This document shows positions 27,265 to 36,473 of a stretch of 64,000 bases of DNA, piece by piece. Source of the stretch: Maribellus luteus (lineage in GTDB: Bacteria > Bacteroidota > Bacteroidia > Bacteroidales > Prolixibacteraceae). The notes under the pieces are model-generated. The model saw nothing but the letters and a program-made list of their open reading frames with translations. It did no database searches and was not told where the DNA came from. Each line of letters starts with the position of its first letter. Position 1 is the stretch's first letter. Location of the stretch: contig NZ_QWGR01000002.1 in NCBI RefSeq assembly GCF_003576475.1, positions 372,001 to 436,000 on the forward strand, written 5' to 3'. The translations under genes were made by a program, and so were the position numbers.

Positions 27265-28854
27265 CTATTTTACTCTTTTAAAATAAGGCAGACGATCCAA
27301 AAAAACTTCTATATTCACAGACTTACCCCCTTTATAAGTAACTCCAATTTCATCTATCCAATTACCTTTTGGGAGTATTACATTTTGCCTCTGCGCCCCT
27401 TTTTCAAGGACGGGAGCTACAAGGATATCGTTGCCAAGCATAAATTGATTTTTTACCTTTTCATATCCCTGGTGTGGGAAAACATATTCCATAGGACGAA
27501 CGATTGGTTCGCCTGAAGCTGCAGATTCTTTTGCAAGTTCAAGAATTAAGGGCACAAAGTCTTCCCTTATTTCAACTGCCTTTTTACACGCGGCTAAATG
27601 TTCATCGTCCAATATTCGCCAGGGGGCAACAGAAAATTGCATCATTGGCATTAAAGCATGGCATTGCGCCGATCTAACAATTAACTCCTGATCTATAGTT
27701 TCAGTATTTAAAAAAGAAAGGAATTCTCCACCTCCAATCATGTCAGGGCAAGCAAAACTATAGCCCATAATTCCCTGCACTAAAATATCGGGCACCAATT
27801 TTTGCAAATCATCCCAAGTATGAAGCTTGTCTCTTAGCCGGTTAACAATTGGTTGTCCGGCCATTTTCCACATTGCCCTGTATTCATTCAATGGGTAGTC
27901 AAGCCCAATCCTTGCATATAATTCACAATGTTCTTGAGGAATTACCTTTTCTACCCCTGAATAGCATTCAGCATAATGCTCAAAATCGCCGGCATCTAGC
28001 TTAAAACCATCGATGCCGTATTTTACCATTAACTTATCAAGTTGGCCTTTAAACCATTGGTTGGCTTCAGTTTTAGAAAGGTCTAAAATAGCACTGTATC
28101 CATTCCACCATTCCACAACCGCAGGCTTCCCCAATTTATCAGTCAGAAGCATTGCGTCGTCACTTAAGCTACGGAATATATCACAATCAGGACTAACAAA
28201 GGGACAAACCCACAACATCACCTTAAATCCCATTGCGTGAAGCGAATCAATCATCATTTTTGGGTTAGAAAAACGACCTTCATGAAATTCCCATTTCCCA
28301 TAATCCTCTTGCCAGTTATCATCAATCATTAATACTCCTGGCGGAAAATCGTTTGCAATTATTTGACGTGCATAGTTTAAGATGTCTTCCTGATTCTGAT
28401 CATACATCAATTCAATCCATGTATTGTACTGAGGGGCGGCAAACAACAACTCATCTGGCAATTTACCTGATGGTGGGAAATAATTCTTTGCGGCGAAATT
28501 GAATCCTTCGTTTAAAGTTTCTCCTGCCTTAAAATAAATCAACGATGAATCTGGAGATGACACATTTAACATTTCATTTTCTAAGGATATTTCAAATGGT
28601 TCTTCCGACCAAATAACATGCCCCTGGCTCGAAAGGAGCATAGGTTGCACCTGATTGCCATAGTTGTCATTTAAATTTGCTTTATAGCCATTTTGAACAG
28701 GCATCAAACTTCCATGATTAATTACACCTGACCACCATTCCATATTTTTTTCAACTGGAATGGTAATTTGATGCTGCTTTTTATGTTGCGCATTCACATT
28801 CAAAGTAAATACGAGTAGAAGTATTTTTAATCCTGTACAGAGTAGTTTGTTCAT
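27265..28854 (-). CDS. Glycoside hydrolase family 31
   Basis: A 529-residue secreted or periplasmic GH31 enzyme; the family mostly cleaves terminal alpha-linked sugars. A signal peptide (residues 1-22, ending LNVNA) is present. After an N-terminal beta domain comes the barrel with WIELMYDQNQEDILNYARQI, GVLMIDDNWQEDYGKWEF and the nucleophile Asp in GIDGFKLDAGD near residue 285. FACPDMIGGGEFLSFLN near 365 holds the acid/base region. C-terminal beta domain: NDILVAPVLEKGAQRQNVILPKG. The PDMIGGGEF form resembles the GH31 branch that includes sulfoquinovosidase-like and MYORG-like enzymes, so the substrate need not be alpha-glucoside. It is the last complete gene of the PUL. Confidence 0.92.
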   Translation of the reverse strand: MNKLLCTGLKILLLVFTLNVNAQHKKQHQITIPVEKNMEWWSGVINHGSLMPVQNGYKANLNDNYGNQVQPMLLSSQGHVIWSEEPFEISLENEMLNVSSPDSSLIYFKAGETLNEGFNFAAKNYFPPSGKLPDELLFAAPQYNTWIELMYDQNQEDILNYARQIIANDFPPGVLMIDDNWQEDYGKWEFHEGRFSNPKMMIDSLHAMGFKVMLWVCPFVSPDCDIFRSLSDDAMLLTDKLGKPAVVEWWNGYSAILDLSKTEANQWFKGQLDKLMVKYGIDGFKLDAGDFEHYAECYSGVEKVIPQEHCELYARIGLDYPLNEYRAMWKMAGQPIVNRLRDKLHTWDDLQKLVPDILVQGIMGYSFACPDMIGGGEFLSFLNTETIDQELIVRSAQCHALMPMMQFSVAPWRILDDEHLAACKKAVEIREDFVPLILELAKESAASGEPIVRPMEYVFPHQGYEKVKNQFMLGNDILVAPVLEKGAQRQNVILPKGNWIDEIGVTYKGGKSVNIEVFLDRLPYFKRVK

Positions 28855-28878
28855 TGTTCTTTTATTAGAATGAGTGAA

Positions 28879-29976
28879 TTAAATTTTAATAAACAACTTC
28901 CGTTTATACATCCAATAACAGATGTACCAAAGCCCAAATGCTACCAATAGAGAGGTAATGATTAGTGTGCCAAGTTCCCCTGTCCATCCAAAAAGTGCTG
29001 TTGAAAATGGTCTGATAACTTGTCCCAACAAATCAGCACCTCCAACATGCGCAAACAGATAAATAAACAAAGGATTCATACCAACTACCGCAAAAAATTT
29101 CACTCCTTTTTGAACCTTCATCATGTCAATTAGCCAGAAAGAGGCTGCAAGGGCTAGAAAAGTCCATCCGGCACTTGCAAATACAAATGAAGTAGTTGAG
29201 ATTCGTTTAATTATAGGAGTTATTGGATCTAGTCCATATCCTATAAGTAGCCCAACAATTCCTGCAACTATTAAAATATAAAGCTTCTTTTTATTTGTTT
29301 TATTGCTCATTAATAAGTTGCCGGCCAAAACTCCCCAAATGGTATGAGCAGAAGTCGGTATGGCATTAAACGACACCCAATGCCCGGATGCCAATTCCCC
29401 TGAAATCATCATATCAAACCAGGCTCCAAAATTGTGGTCTGGAGTAAATGGCTGGTTGAATCCTTCTATCCAGAAAACGCGGTAAATAATTTCTGTAAAA
29501 ATCAATATTCCAAGAGATACCGAGATTTGAGTTAAGGGTGATTTTCGTATTAAAAGAAAGGCAACTATAATAGTTACAGAAAGTTGTGCCAATACATTTT
29601 GAAATCGGAACGCAATTCCATCGGGAATACAATACAATCCCCATCCTAATAAAAGGAGCAGCAATGAGCGAGTGATTATATGTTTTAATATGGATTTATA
29701 ACTATCTCCTTTACTTATTCTTTTTGAGAATGATAAAGGCATTGCCACCCCCACAATAAACATAAAAAATGGTTGTATCAAATCCCAAAACCTAAGCCCA
29801 TGCCAGGGATGGTGATGCAACTGTTCACCAATGAAAAAAACAAAAGAACCTTTAAGTTGAGGTGAAACAAGGTGGTCGAACAAAAAAGTAAACTCTGCTA
29901 TTAATAAAAACATAGTAAATCCCCTGAAAAAATCCAGGGACAGTAACCGGGATTGCGTATTTTCTGTGGTATTCAT
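28879..29976 (-). CDS. DUF5009/HGSNAT-like membrane acyltransferase
   Basis: A 365-residue integral membrane protein with about ten hydrophobic segments. The N-terminus SRLLSLDFFRGFTMFLLIAE and HHHPWHGLRFWDLIQPFFMF are typical of the DUF5009/NagX family, related to heparan-alpha-glucosaminide N-acetyltransferase. The family is thought to transfer acetyl groups across the membrane to amino sugars; the His in HHHPWHGL may be the acetyl carrier. The ATG at 29976 (MNTTENTQSRLL) or the in-frame ATG at 29997 could start translation. It lies between GH31 and GH28 with short gaps, so it belongs to the PUL transcript. Acetylation of an amino sugar released from the glycan is an inference. Confidence 0.82.
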   Translation of the reverse strand: MNTTENTQSRLLSLDFFRGFTMFLLIAEFTFLFDHLVSPQLKGSFVFFIGEQLHHHPWHGLRFWDLIQPFFMFIVGVAMPLSFSKRISKGDSYKSILKHIITRSLLLLLLGWGLYCIPDGIAFRFQNVLAQLSVTIIVAFLLIRKSPLTQISVSLGILIFTEIIYRVFWIEGFNQPFTPDHNFGAWFDMMISGELASGHWVSFNAIPTSAHTIWGVLAGNLLMSNKTNKKKLYILIVAGIVGLLIGYGLDPITPIIKRISTTSFVFASAGWTFLALAASFWLIDMMKVQKGVKFFAVVGMNPLFIYLFAHVGGADLLGQVIRPFSTALFGWTGELGTLIITSLLVAFGLWYICYWMYKRKLFIKI

Positions 29977-30031
29977 TAAATCATTTTTTAAAAACATAAC
30001 TAATACTATTTATTTGGTATTAAGATTTTTA

Positions 30032-31429
30032 TTATTCCTTCTGTTCTGACGGTTGTTCATCCCAGCTAAAACCTTCAAGATTTTCATGTATGAATCTTTT
30101 GTTGTGAATCGTATCAGCTGTCACATTTTTCAAATTCACCTCTTTAACAGGCAGTTCTGCCTGCCCCTGAATTTTAGAAACAAACTGTACATCCGACACC
30201 TGAATATTTTCGATATAAATATTTTCGATTGAAGTTAGCTTGCGTTCATAGGTAGAAACCAAATGCCGCCATTGATATAATACATCTGTATCAATACCAA
30301 GTATCCCGTTTTTTATATGATCGGCTTTGATGTTACTGACAAATATGTTTTTAACATAACCACCCCTGCGTTCATTGGTTTTTATAAATACAAGGTGGTT
30401 TAACGACGATTTTGCCTCTTCGGTAACGATACAATTATCCATGAAAATATTTTCAACTCCTCCCGACAATTCACTTCCAATTGCTAATAACTGGTGACCG
30501 TTTTTTACGGTACAATTTCGAATGACAATATTTTTAGATGGGGTGTTTAAACGCCATGCATCCTGGTTGCGACCTGATTTTACGGCTATTGCATCATCGC
30601 CCTGGTCAAAAGTGCAGTTCTCAATCAAAACATTTTGACTCATTTCAGGGTCCACCCCATCGTTATTATGCCCATGCGCTTTAACCTCAACGTCTCTGAT
30701 TACAATATTTTTTGAAAGGAAGGGATGAATTACCCAGAAAGGGCTGTCTTTTATAGAGATCCCTTCTATCAAAATATTCTCGCAACGGTTAAACTGAATA
30801 AATTGTGGGCGCAGATGGGCACTGTCGCCAACCATTTGACGTTCTGTAACAGGAACATCCTTTGCTCCCATATGGTACAGCCTGATAAGGGCATCCATAT
30901 GTGCTTTGGGGCGTTCGAACCATTCGGTCCACACATCCATCTTTGCTTTTAAAACCCCTTTGCCTGTTATAGCTATGTTTTGGCACTGGAAAGCATAAAT
31001 TAATGGTGAATAGTTGTAACACTCCATGCCTTCCCATGTTGAAGAAACAGCAGGCAAATAATCGTCCGGATTATCCGAAAACAAAAGCATCGCCCCTTCA
31101 TCTAGATGTAAATTGACATTGCTTTTAAAATGGATTTTTCCCGTCAGCCAGACACCTTTAGGAATGACCACAATTCCACCACCAACTTTATTTGCCTGAT
31201 AAATTGCATCAGCAATAGCCTTCGACGTTTTGTCTTTATTTCCCGGCACTGCTCCAAAATCGGTTATTAACAGCTTTTTGCAGTTGCTAAAATCAGGCAC
31301 TTTGATGCCTGGCATCTCAAAAGGTGCTTTAACATTTATTTCAATACTTTTTAATGAGCTGTGCTCCTCCGCACATGAAATAAAAAATATAGTAACCAAA
31401 ACTATTATAACTGACAGTTCCTTTTTCAT
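30032..31429 (-). CDS. Glycoside hydrolase family 28 (polygalacturonase-like), lipoprotein
   Basis: A 465-residue right-handed beta-helix enzyme of GH28, whose members cleave galacturonan or related alpha-linked uronate/rhamnose bonds. The lipoprotein signal ends IFFISCAEEHSS, so it is membrane-anchored. GH28 motifs are present: NNDGVDPEMSQNVLIENC near residue 255, GDDAIAVKSGRNQDAW (the paired Asp), and NGHQLLAIGSELSGGVEN in place of the GHG loop. LLITDFGAVPGNKDKTSKAI near residue 50 is the usual N-terminal strand. It is 11 bp from the DUF4832 gene, in the same transcript. Confidence 0.9.
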   Translation of the reverse strand: MKKELSVIIVLVTIFFISCAEEHSSLKSIEINVKAPFEMPGIKVPDFSNCKKLLITDFGAVPGNKDKTSKAIADAIYQANKVGGGIVVIPKGVWLTGKIHFKSNVNLHLDEGAMLLFSDNPDDYLPAVSSTWEGMECYNYSPLIYAFQCQNIAITGKGVLKAKMDVWTEWFERPKAHMDALIRLYHMGAKDVPVTERQMVGDSAHLRPQFIQFNRCENILIEGISIKDSPFWVIHPFLSKNIVIRDVEVKAHGHNNDGVDPEMSQNVLIENCTFDQGDDAIAVKSGRNQDAWRLNTPSKNIVIRNCTVKNGHQLLAIGSELSGGVENIFMDNCIVTEEAKSSLNHLVFIKTNERRGGYVKNIFVSNIKADHIKNGILGIDTDVLYQWRHLVSTYERKLTSIENIYIENIQVSDVQFVSKIQGQAELPVKEVNLKNVTADTIHNKRFIHENLEGFSWDEQPSEQKE

Positions 31430-31440
31430 TTTTCTTCTTA

Positions 31441-32877
31441 TTATTTAATATCCTTAATTTCTATTTCTCCAAATGAGTACCAACCTTCATTGGTTCTCCC
31501 TTCAATAGCAAGGTTAACTTTAGGTTGGTGGGTCTGTTTATCAACGATTCCAATCTGCATTTGATATTTTCCCGTTGGCATATCCCATGGAATAGCAATT
31601 GCATCATCATAAATATTGTCGCCAGGCAACCATGATCGAATATCAGCGTCTGTAATAAAAACTTCCGTTCTGGCATCGTTTGTAAGCTTTATTGCTAAAA
31701 GAAAATCTTTATAAATTGGAGCAACACCCTTGTTTTCCCACCACGATTTAAATCGAAACATCTCTCCGGGAGCAACATATTCGGGATAAGAAATAGTGCG
31801 AAGCACAAAACGATACCCCATTTTCTTAAGCCACTCATCTACCAAATCTTTCCATTCTTCAGGCACCGGCGATGATTTAGCATTAAAAGATGAGATATGC
31901 CATTTCAAAGATTCATTAAAAATATACTCAACATCTTGTCGGTTATATCCTTGTTCTTCTTTCCATCGAAGAAATGTTCCACATATTTCAAAACTTAATG
32001 GCGCACTTTCCCATGCGTCTTTCACCCCGCAATTAATTATTCTTTGTGGATAAAGGTCGTACATGTGCGCAAAGCCATTTTCTTCGGCTGCCCAAAAATC
32101 AAGATCGCCAATACAATCAACCCGCCAGCCCATATCCCCAAAGGAATCAGCATACTTATTGGTTTTTTCATCCATTAACAAGGCAATTAAGGGTGTTTTT
32201 GTAAACGATTCGGTATATGCTTCCACTAGCAGCTGCATAGTATTTTTGGAAAGTAATTGAGAACTTTCTCCTTCTCCCCACGCACCAACAATCGCCAAGT
32301 CGATTCCTTCAACGTCAGGATGTCCATCGTACCTTGCACCCATCGCTCGTATCATTCTTCCAAAATATTGGGCATACCTTGGATCTTCAGGATCTACAGC
32401 CCATTTTGGAACCGGACTTTTCCACTCACGTTTGGGATCTACCATTTTCCTGTACCAATCAGGAACATCTTCATTATCATAGGTTCCATAGGGGGCAATC
32501 CGAATCATTAAAGTCTGTCCTCTACTCGTGGCGCTTTGCAATGCCCGGTCAAGCAAATCCCAATTGTAATTCCCCTCTTCGGGTTCAATATATTTCCAAT
32601 AAATACGAAAATATGCAATTGTTGTAGCGGGGTGATCCTCATTGGTTAAATCCCCGTCAAATTCCTGGTATTCAATCGGAAATCCTTCAGTCCAGCTATT
32701 GCCTGAATTTAAGCTGTCGCCATTAAAACGTTGAAAGGTCATGAATCCCTTACCGGGATTTGTTAAAACATCATCTATTTCGACTGGTCGGACTCTTATT
32801 AATTGTTGTGCAGTTGAATGATTGGCTACTGCTAAAATTGCACAAAGCAAAAACAGGTAATTTTTTAGCTTATTCAT
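31441..32877 (-). CDS. DUF4832 TIM-barrel protein, putative glycosidase
   Basis: A 478-residue secreted protein with a signal peptide (1-23, ending NHSTAQ). An (alpha/beta)8 barrel spans about 30-330 and a C-terminal DUF4832 beta domain about 340-475. The barrel looks like clan GH-A: FRIYWKYIEPEEGNYNWDLL has the W-x-x-x-E-P-x-x-G pattern of GH42/GH5-like enzymes. Glu in IVGAWGEGESS is a candidate acid/base and Glu in PLSFEICGTF a candidate nucleophile. No activity is known to me for this family. It lies 11 bp before GH28, so a glycan substrate is likely. It could represent an undescribed glycosidase family. Confidence 0.8.
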   Translation of the reverse strand: MNKLKNYLFLLCAILAVANHSTAQQLIRVRPVEIDDVLTNPGKGFMTFQRFNGDSLNSGNSWTEGFPIEYQEFDGDLTNEDHPATTIAYFRIYWKYIEPEEGNYNWDLLDRALQSATSRGQTLMIRIAPYGTYDNEDVPDWYRKMVDPKREWKSPVPKWAVDPEDPRYAQYFGRMIRAMGARYDGHPDVEGIDLAIVGAWGEGESSQLLSKNTMQLLVEAYTESFTKTPLIALLMDEKTNKYADSFGDMGWRVDCIGDLDFWAAEENGFAHMYDLYPQRIINCGVKDAWESAPLSFEICGTFLRWKEEQGYNRQDVEYIFNESLKWHISSFNAKSSPVPEEWKDLVDEWLKKMGYRFVLRTISYPEYVAPGEMFRFKSWWENKGVAPIYKDFLLAIKLTNDARTEVFITDADIRSWLPGDNIYDDAIAIPWDMPTGKYQMQIGIVDKQTHQPKVNLAIEGRTNEGWYSFGEIEIKDIK

Positions 32878-33151
32878 TTTATGTTTATTTGTCGTGATTA
32901 AGTATGAATGCAGTGTGTTTTATACATCTCTACAACCAATTTATTTTTTACTCTAAATCTATCAATGTCGAATTCTTTTATATGTCAGCATTCGTTCTGT
33001 TCCTTTCGATGCTTTTGGATAAATCTTCGAAGATTGGTTTTTCAGTTGTTCATAAAATGGTCTTGGTGGTATTTGGACTCTTTATTGTTATTCTAAAGCA
33101 GGTAGGGCACAATCGTTTTATATTTTAAGCCATTGCTCTTAATGATCAAAA

Positions 33152-34234
33152 TTAGTTCTCTATAAAAACCGGTGAAGAAATTGCTTCATTTCCATCCTGC
33201 TGAGTTACTTTCACATAATAATAATCACCGGGCGAAGTATCAATTTCTCCGGTAATAGTCACATCAAGTTCGATGATGTTCCATTCATTTAGCCTCTTCC
33301 CGTTTTTATACATCTGCACTATGGTAAAAATTTCATTTTCAGTATCTGATGCAGAAACAATAAAACTATAAGTATCACTTTTTATGATAGCTCCCATTTC
33401 ATTCCCTCCAACTTTAAAAGAGAGAGCTAAAGTTTTATCAAGAGTAGAATAAAAGCGTCTGGATTTTAAGGCTTCGTAAAGAGCACTCCTGGTTAATGTG
33501 TCAGCTAAAATGGCTAACCGCTTTTGAGTATAATTTCCATGATCTCCCCGGTGGTTATCTTCGGAACCGGTTGCACCAAGTTTCCATCCTCTCATATTAG
33601 CTTCATCGTAAAATGATTTTTTGTCATCATTCGGATAATAACCATCGTTATAATAGTACCTGCTAAATTCGTTGCGACCATTCCATAGCTCCATTCCAAC
33701 AAATTTATCGGAAGGGGTATCTGTAAAATGGTTGAATTCATTATTATTCACATCTTCCCTTCCAGGATGGTTAAAGAAAGCAACACACTCAGTCTTATTC
33801 ACCCAATTCAGCAAACCGGTAAAAGTGTTTTCAGGTTCAGCCTTACACGAACAGTATTCTTCAGAATTAATTACTGCCACATGTCCCACATCACTCGACC
33901 ATTCAAATCCCCGAAATGTTGTAAATACGCCATCTTTGTTAAATTCATCAGCTGCAATTTTCATTGCATCCCATTCCGAAGGTTCAATCCAGAGATCGTG
34001 GTCGGCCAAACTAAAAAAATCCATATCACTAAAACGGTATGCGTAGTAATAAACATCATGGGGTGTACCTAAACCATCTGAAACGTTGGAGTGGTTGTGT
34101 AATGTCCCGAAATAAACATTGTACCCTCCTATTGTTTGACGTTTGATATGATCAAATTCCCGTTTTTGGGCATAACTGCCTAAACTGCCTGAAACAGAAA
34201 GTAAGATAATCAGAATTAAATGCCTGTATTTCAT
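33152..34234 (-). CDS. Secreted PHP-domain metal-dependent hydrolase
   Basis: A 360-residue protein with a signal peptide (ending GSLGSYAQ) starting at ATG 34234 (MKYRHLILIILLSVSG); an in-frame ATG at 34267 adds an unlikely N-terminus. The PHP fold metal ligands are visible: FGTLHNHSNVSDGLGTPHDV near residue 50, FFSLADHDLWIEP near 82, VAFFNHPGRED near 150 and GATGSEDNHRGDHG near 225. Members of this exported branch (CehA/McbA-like) are predicted phosphoesterases or other hydrolases. A C-terminal beta domain (about 260-360) ends VTQQDGNEAISSPVFIEN. The in vivo substrate is unknown. It is separated from DUF4832 by a 274-bp gap that shows no convincing gene. Confidence 0.82.
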   Translation of the reverse strand: MKYRHLILIILLSVSGSLGSYAQKREFDHIKRQTIGGYNVYFGTLHNHSNVSDGLGTPHDVYYYAYRFSDMDFFSLADHDLWIEPSEWDAMKIAADEFNKDGVFTTFRGFEWSSDVGHVAVINSEEYCSCKAEPENTFTGLLNWVNKTECVAFFNHPGREDVNNNEFNHFTDTPSDKFVGMELWNGRNEFSRYYYNDGYYPNDDKKSFYDEANMRGWKLGATGSEDNHRGDHGNYTQKRLAILADTLTRSALYEALKSRRFYSTLDKTLALSFKVGGNEMGAIIKSDTYSFIVSASDTENEIFTIVQMYKNGKRLNEWNIIELDVTITGEIDTSPGDYYYVKVTQQDGNEAISSPVFIEN

Positions 34235-34428
34235 AAGATTAAAGTTGATTGTAGTTAAAGGTATCATGAGTAACTCGCTTGATAAGCATGCTTCACCCGA
34301 TTAAAATTCGTGACAAGCTGCGTAAAAAGAGTTTATCATGTTCGTTTCAAATTTCTTATTTTGCTTACTATCGTAGTAGTTGTTTGTCATCGATAAAGTT
34401 CAGCGAACGTCCTTTTTAGACAGAAGAG

Positions 34429-34914
34429 TTACTTTGCCAATTTAGCAAAGGCAAGCAATCTGTCTAATCCAATAATTTCACCTGTTGGAAACAGGAATAA
34501 TACAAAAAGAGTGAATAATTCAATCAGGTTTTTATTCACTATGAGGTAACTTCCTTCGGCTACGGCAATAGCATCTAACCCAATAAAAGGCGGGTTGCTT
34601 ATATAGTACATAAACAACAAAGCCATTCCACCTATACAAGCCCAGCGACTCAATAGCCCAACAATTAAACTTAGCCCAACCAAAACCAGCCCCCACTGAT
34701 TGCAGAAATTAATAACGTCCAAGGTTGCTGCATTTGAAGCCATGCTTTTAAATAAATTAGCAAAAGGGCCTTGTGCTGCATTTAGAAACGATGCTGCCGA
34801 CCAGGCAGGGTTAATAACTTTAACTAATCCTTCATATAAAAAATGCCACCCAATAAGCACTCTCAGTATTACTAAAGCAGCTATTTGCCAACTTGTATAA
34901 TTTACATTTTTCAT
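34429..34914 (-). CDS. DoxX family membrane protein
   Basis: A 161-residue inner-membrane protein with four predicted transmembrane helices and the DoxX N-terminus (LRVLIGWHFLYEGLVKVINPAW). The family includes the DoxD subunit of thiosulfate:quinone oxidoreductase and many proteins next to redox enzymes. It lies 11 bp after the Gfo/Idh/MocA oxidoreductase gene in the direction of transcription, so it may couple that exported oxidoreductase to the quinone pool. That coupling is inference from adjacency only. Confidence 0.85.
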   Translation of the reverse strand: MKNVNYTSWQIAALVILRVLIGWHFLYEGLVKVINPAWSAASFLNAAQGPFANLFKSMASNAATLDVINFCNQWGLVLVGLSLIVGLLSRWACIGGMALLFMYYISNPPFIGLDAIAVAEGSYLIVNKNLIELFTLFVLFLFPTGEIIGLDRLLAFAKLAK

Positions 34915-34925
34915 GTTCTTAATTT

Positions 34926-36461
34926 TTAAATAATCTTTTCATTTTCAGCATCCCACTCTACTACCCTCTTTTCCAGATAAGCAAGATTCGACATATAGAA
35001 GGTTGTCGTTTCTTCAAATCCGCGATTTACATTACAACTGGGTTGTATCCCTTGTCGAATACAGTACAACCACTCTTTTACATGTAAATATGTTGCATCC
35101 AGCTTTTTTCCGTTATGGTAAGTATATCCAAATCCCCGATCGTGGTAATATTTTGCAGTTGCTGAAGTTACTGCATCAACAGCATCCGATTTTGGATGAT
35201 AGGTATATAACGGGGTATCTGATTCGAGTTCATATTTCTTATACTTCTCCGATTGTGAATCAGGAAATACAGCAACCCCAACATTAACTTCCATTGAAGC
35301 ATCTTTGCCAAGAAAGGTTTTGTCGCGTAACCTGCTGTTTCGCAGCGTACAATCATAGGTTAACGACATCCCTCTATCGGGGTATTCAAAAATTGCATTA
35401 AACACATCTGGGATATCGCGCGGATCGTTAAAATAATAGTTACCACCGGATGCAATAACACGTTTTGGGATACCCAAATCCATCACTTGGTTTACACAGT
35501 CAAATTCGTGCGTAAACTGATTACCCGCGGGCCCTGTGCCATATTCGAACCATTTTTGCCAATTAAAATATCGGTCTAAATCCATCTCCCTCCAGGCTTT
35601 ATCGCCAAGAAACTCCTTCCAATTTATATTCGACGCATTCGCATTTTTAGGGATTCCCCGTATCCAGGCTCCATGATCATTGTTTCTGTTGGTATAAGTT
35701 TCTACTAATGACACAGGCCCGATTACCCCTTTATCGATAATCTCTTTTGCCATGATATAGCTTGCCTGTTGCCTGTTCTGGTGACCAACCTGAAGTATTA
35801 TTCCGGTTTCCAAAGTAACATCTCGCAGTAGCTTCGCCTCTTCGGCTGTCTGGCACATTGGTTTTTCGAGGTAAACATGTTTTCCTGCCCGTGCTGCATC
35901 TATAGCCATTTTTGCGTGCCAATGGTCGGGAGTTAAAATAACAACTGCATCCAGATTATCATCGGCAAGCATTTCCCTGTAATTTGCGTAAATCTTGGGG
36001 CGGTTCAATTGTTTTGCCCCTCCCGACCGAAATGGGCTTGACACAATATCAGCAGCTTCTTCAGCCCGTTGCGAAAAAGTATCGCAAACGCCTGTAATCA
36101 CAATATTTAAATCTTCCTGGTCTAAAAAGCTCTGCAACCTTGGACCAGGTACTCCGTTTTTAATTTTATCTTCAGACCACTCTTTTTCTGCAAAGCCCAG
36201 CGATCTCAACACCTGAGGCCCCCGAAAGCCATTGCCTACAATCCCAAGACGTATTTGCTTTCCTTTGGAAGAATATCCGGCTGCGGGTATTTGAATGGAA
36301 GTATCGGCAACCTCCAATTTCATTCGCGTGAAATCTGAACTACTTAAATCATTTTCATATTTCACATAAAACCTATTTGCAAAGTAGCCCAACACAGGTA
36401 ATGTTACCAAAGCTTTTAATGTATCTCTGCGGGATATTTTATTTGATTTTTTCTCTTCCAT
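34926..36461 (-). CDS. Tat-exported Gfo/Idh/MocA family oxidoreductase
   Basis: A 511-residue NAD(P)-dependent sugar oxidoreductase with an N-terminal twin-arginine signal (NKISRRDTLKALVTLPVLGY), so it is exported folded, presumably with bound cofactor. The Rossmann motif is LGIVGNGFRGPQVLRSLG near residue 72. VILTPDHWHAKMAIDAARAGKH and LEKPMCQTAEEAK (conserved Lys of EKP near 195) are family hallmarks. The ATG at 36461 (MEEKKSNKISRR) is chosen over an in-frame TTG at 36470. The gene follows the TIM-barrel gene at once. Exported oxidoreductases of this family together with xylose-isomerase-like proteins act in periplasmic 3-keto-glycoside pathways in Bacteroides, which is the favoured role here. 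Confidence 0.9.
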   Translation of the reverse strand: MEEKKSNKISRRDTLKALVTLPVLGYFANRFYVKYENDLSSSDFTRMKLEVADTSIQIPAAGYSSKGKQIRLGIVGNGFRGPQVLRSLGFAEKEWSEDKIKNGVPGPRLQSFLDQEDLNIVITGVCDTFSQRAEEAADIVSSPFRSGGAKQLNRPKIYANYREMLADDNLDAVVILTPDHWHAKMAIDAARAGKHVYLEKPMCQTAEEAKLLRDVTLETGIILQVGHQNRQQASYIMAKEIIDKGVIGPVSLVETYTNRNNDHGAWIRGIPKNANASNINWKEFLGDKAWREMDLDRYFNWQKWFEYGTGPAGNQFTHEFDCVNQVMDLGIPKRVIASGGNYYFNDPRDIPDVFNAIFEYPDRGMSLTYDCTLRNSRLRDKTFLGKDASMEVNVGVAVFPDSQSEKYKKYELESDTPLYTYHPKSDAVDAVTSATAKYYHDRGFGYTYHNGKKLDATYLHVKEWLYCIRQGIQPSCNVNRGFEETTTFYMSNLAYLEKRVVEWDAENEKII

Positions 36462-36473
36462 ACTTTTCAATTT

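Noticed and set aside
32904-33128. 74-codon hydrophobic plus frame between DUF4832 and PHP genes
   Set aside because: Phe/Ile-rich low-complexity reading of A+T-rich DNA, opposite to the operon direction, without a supporting promoter or family.
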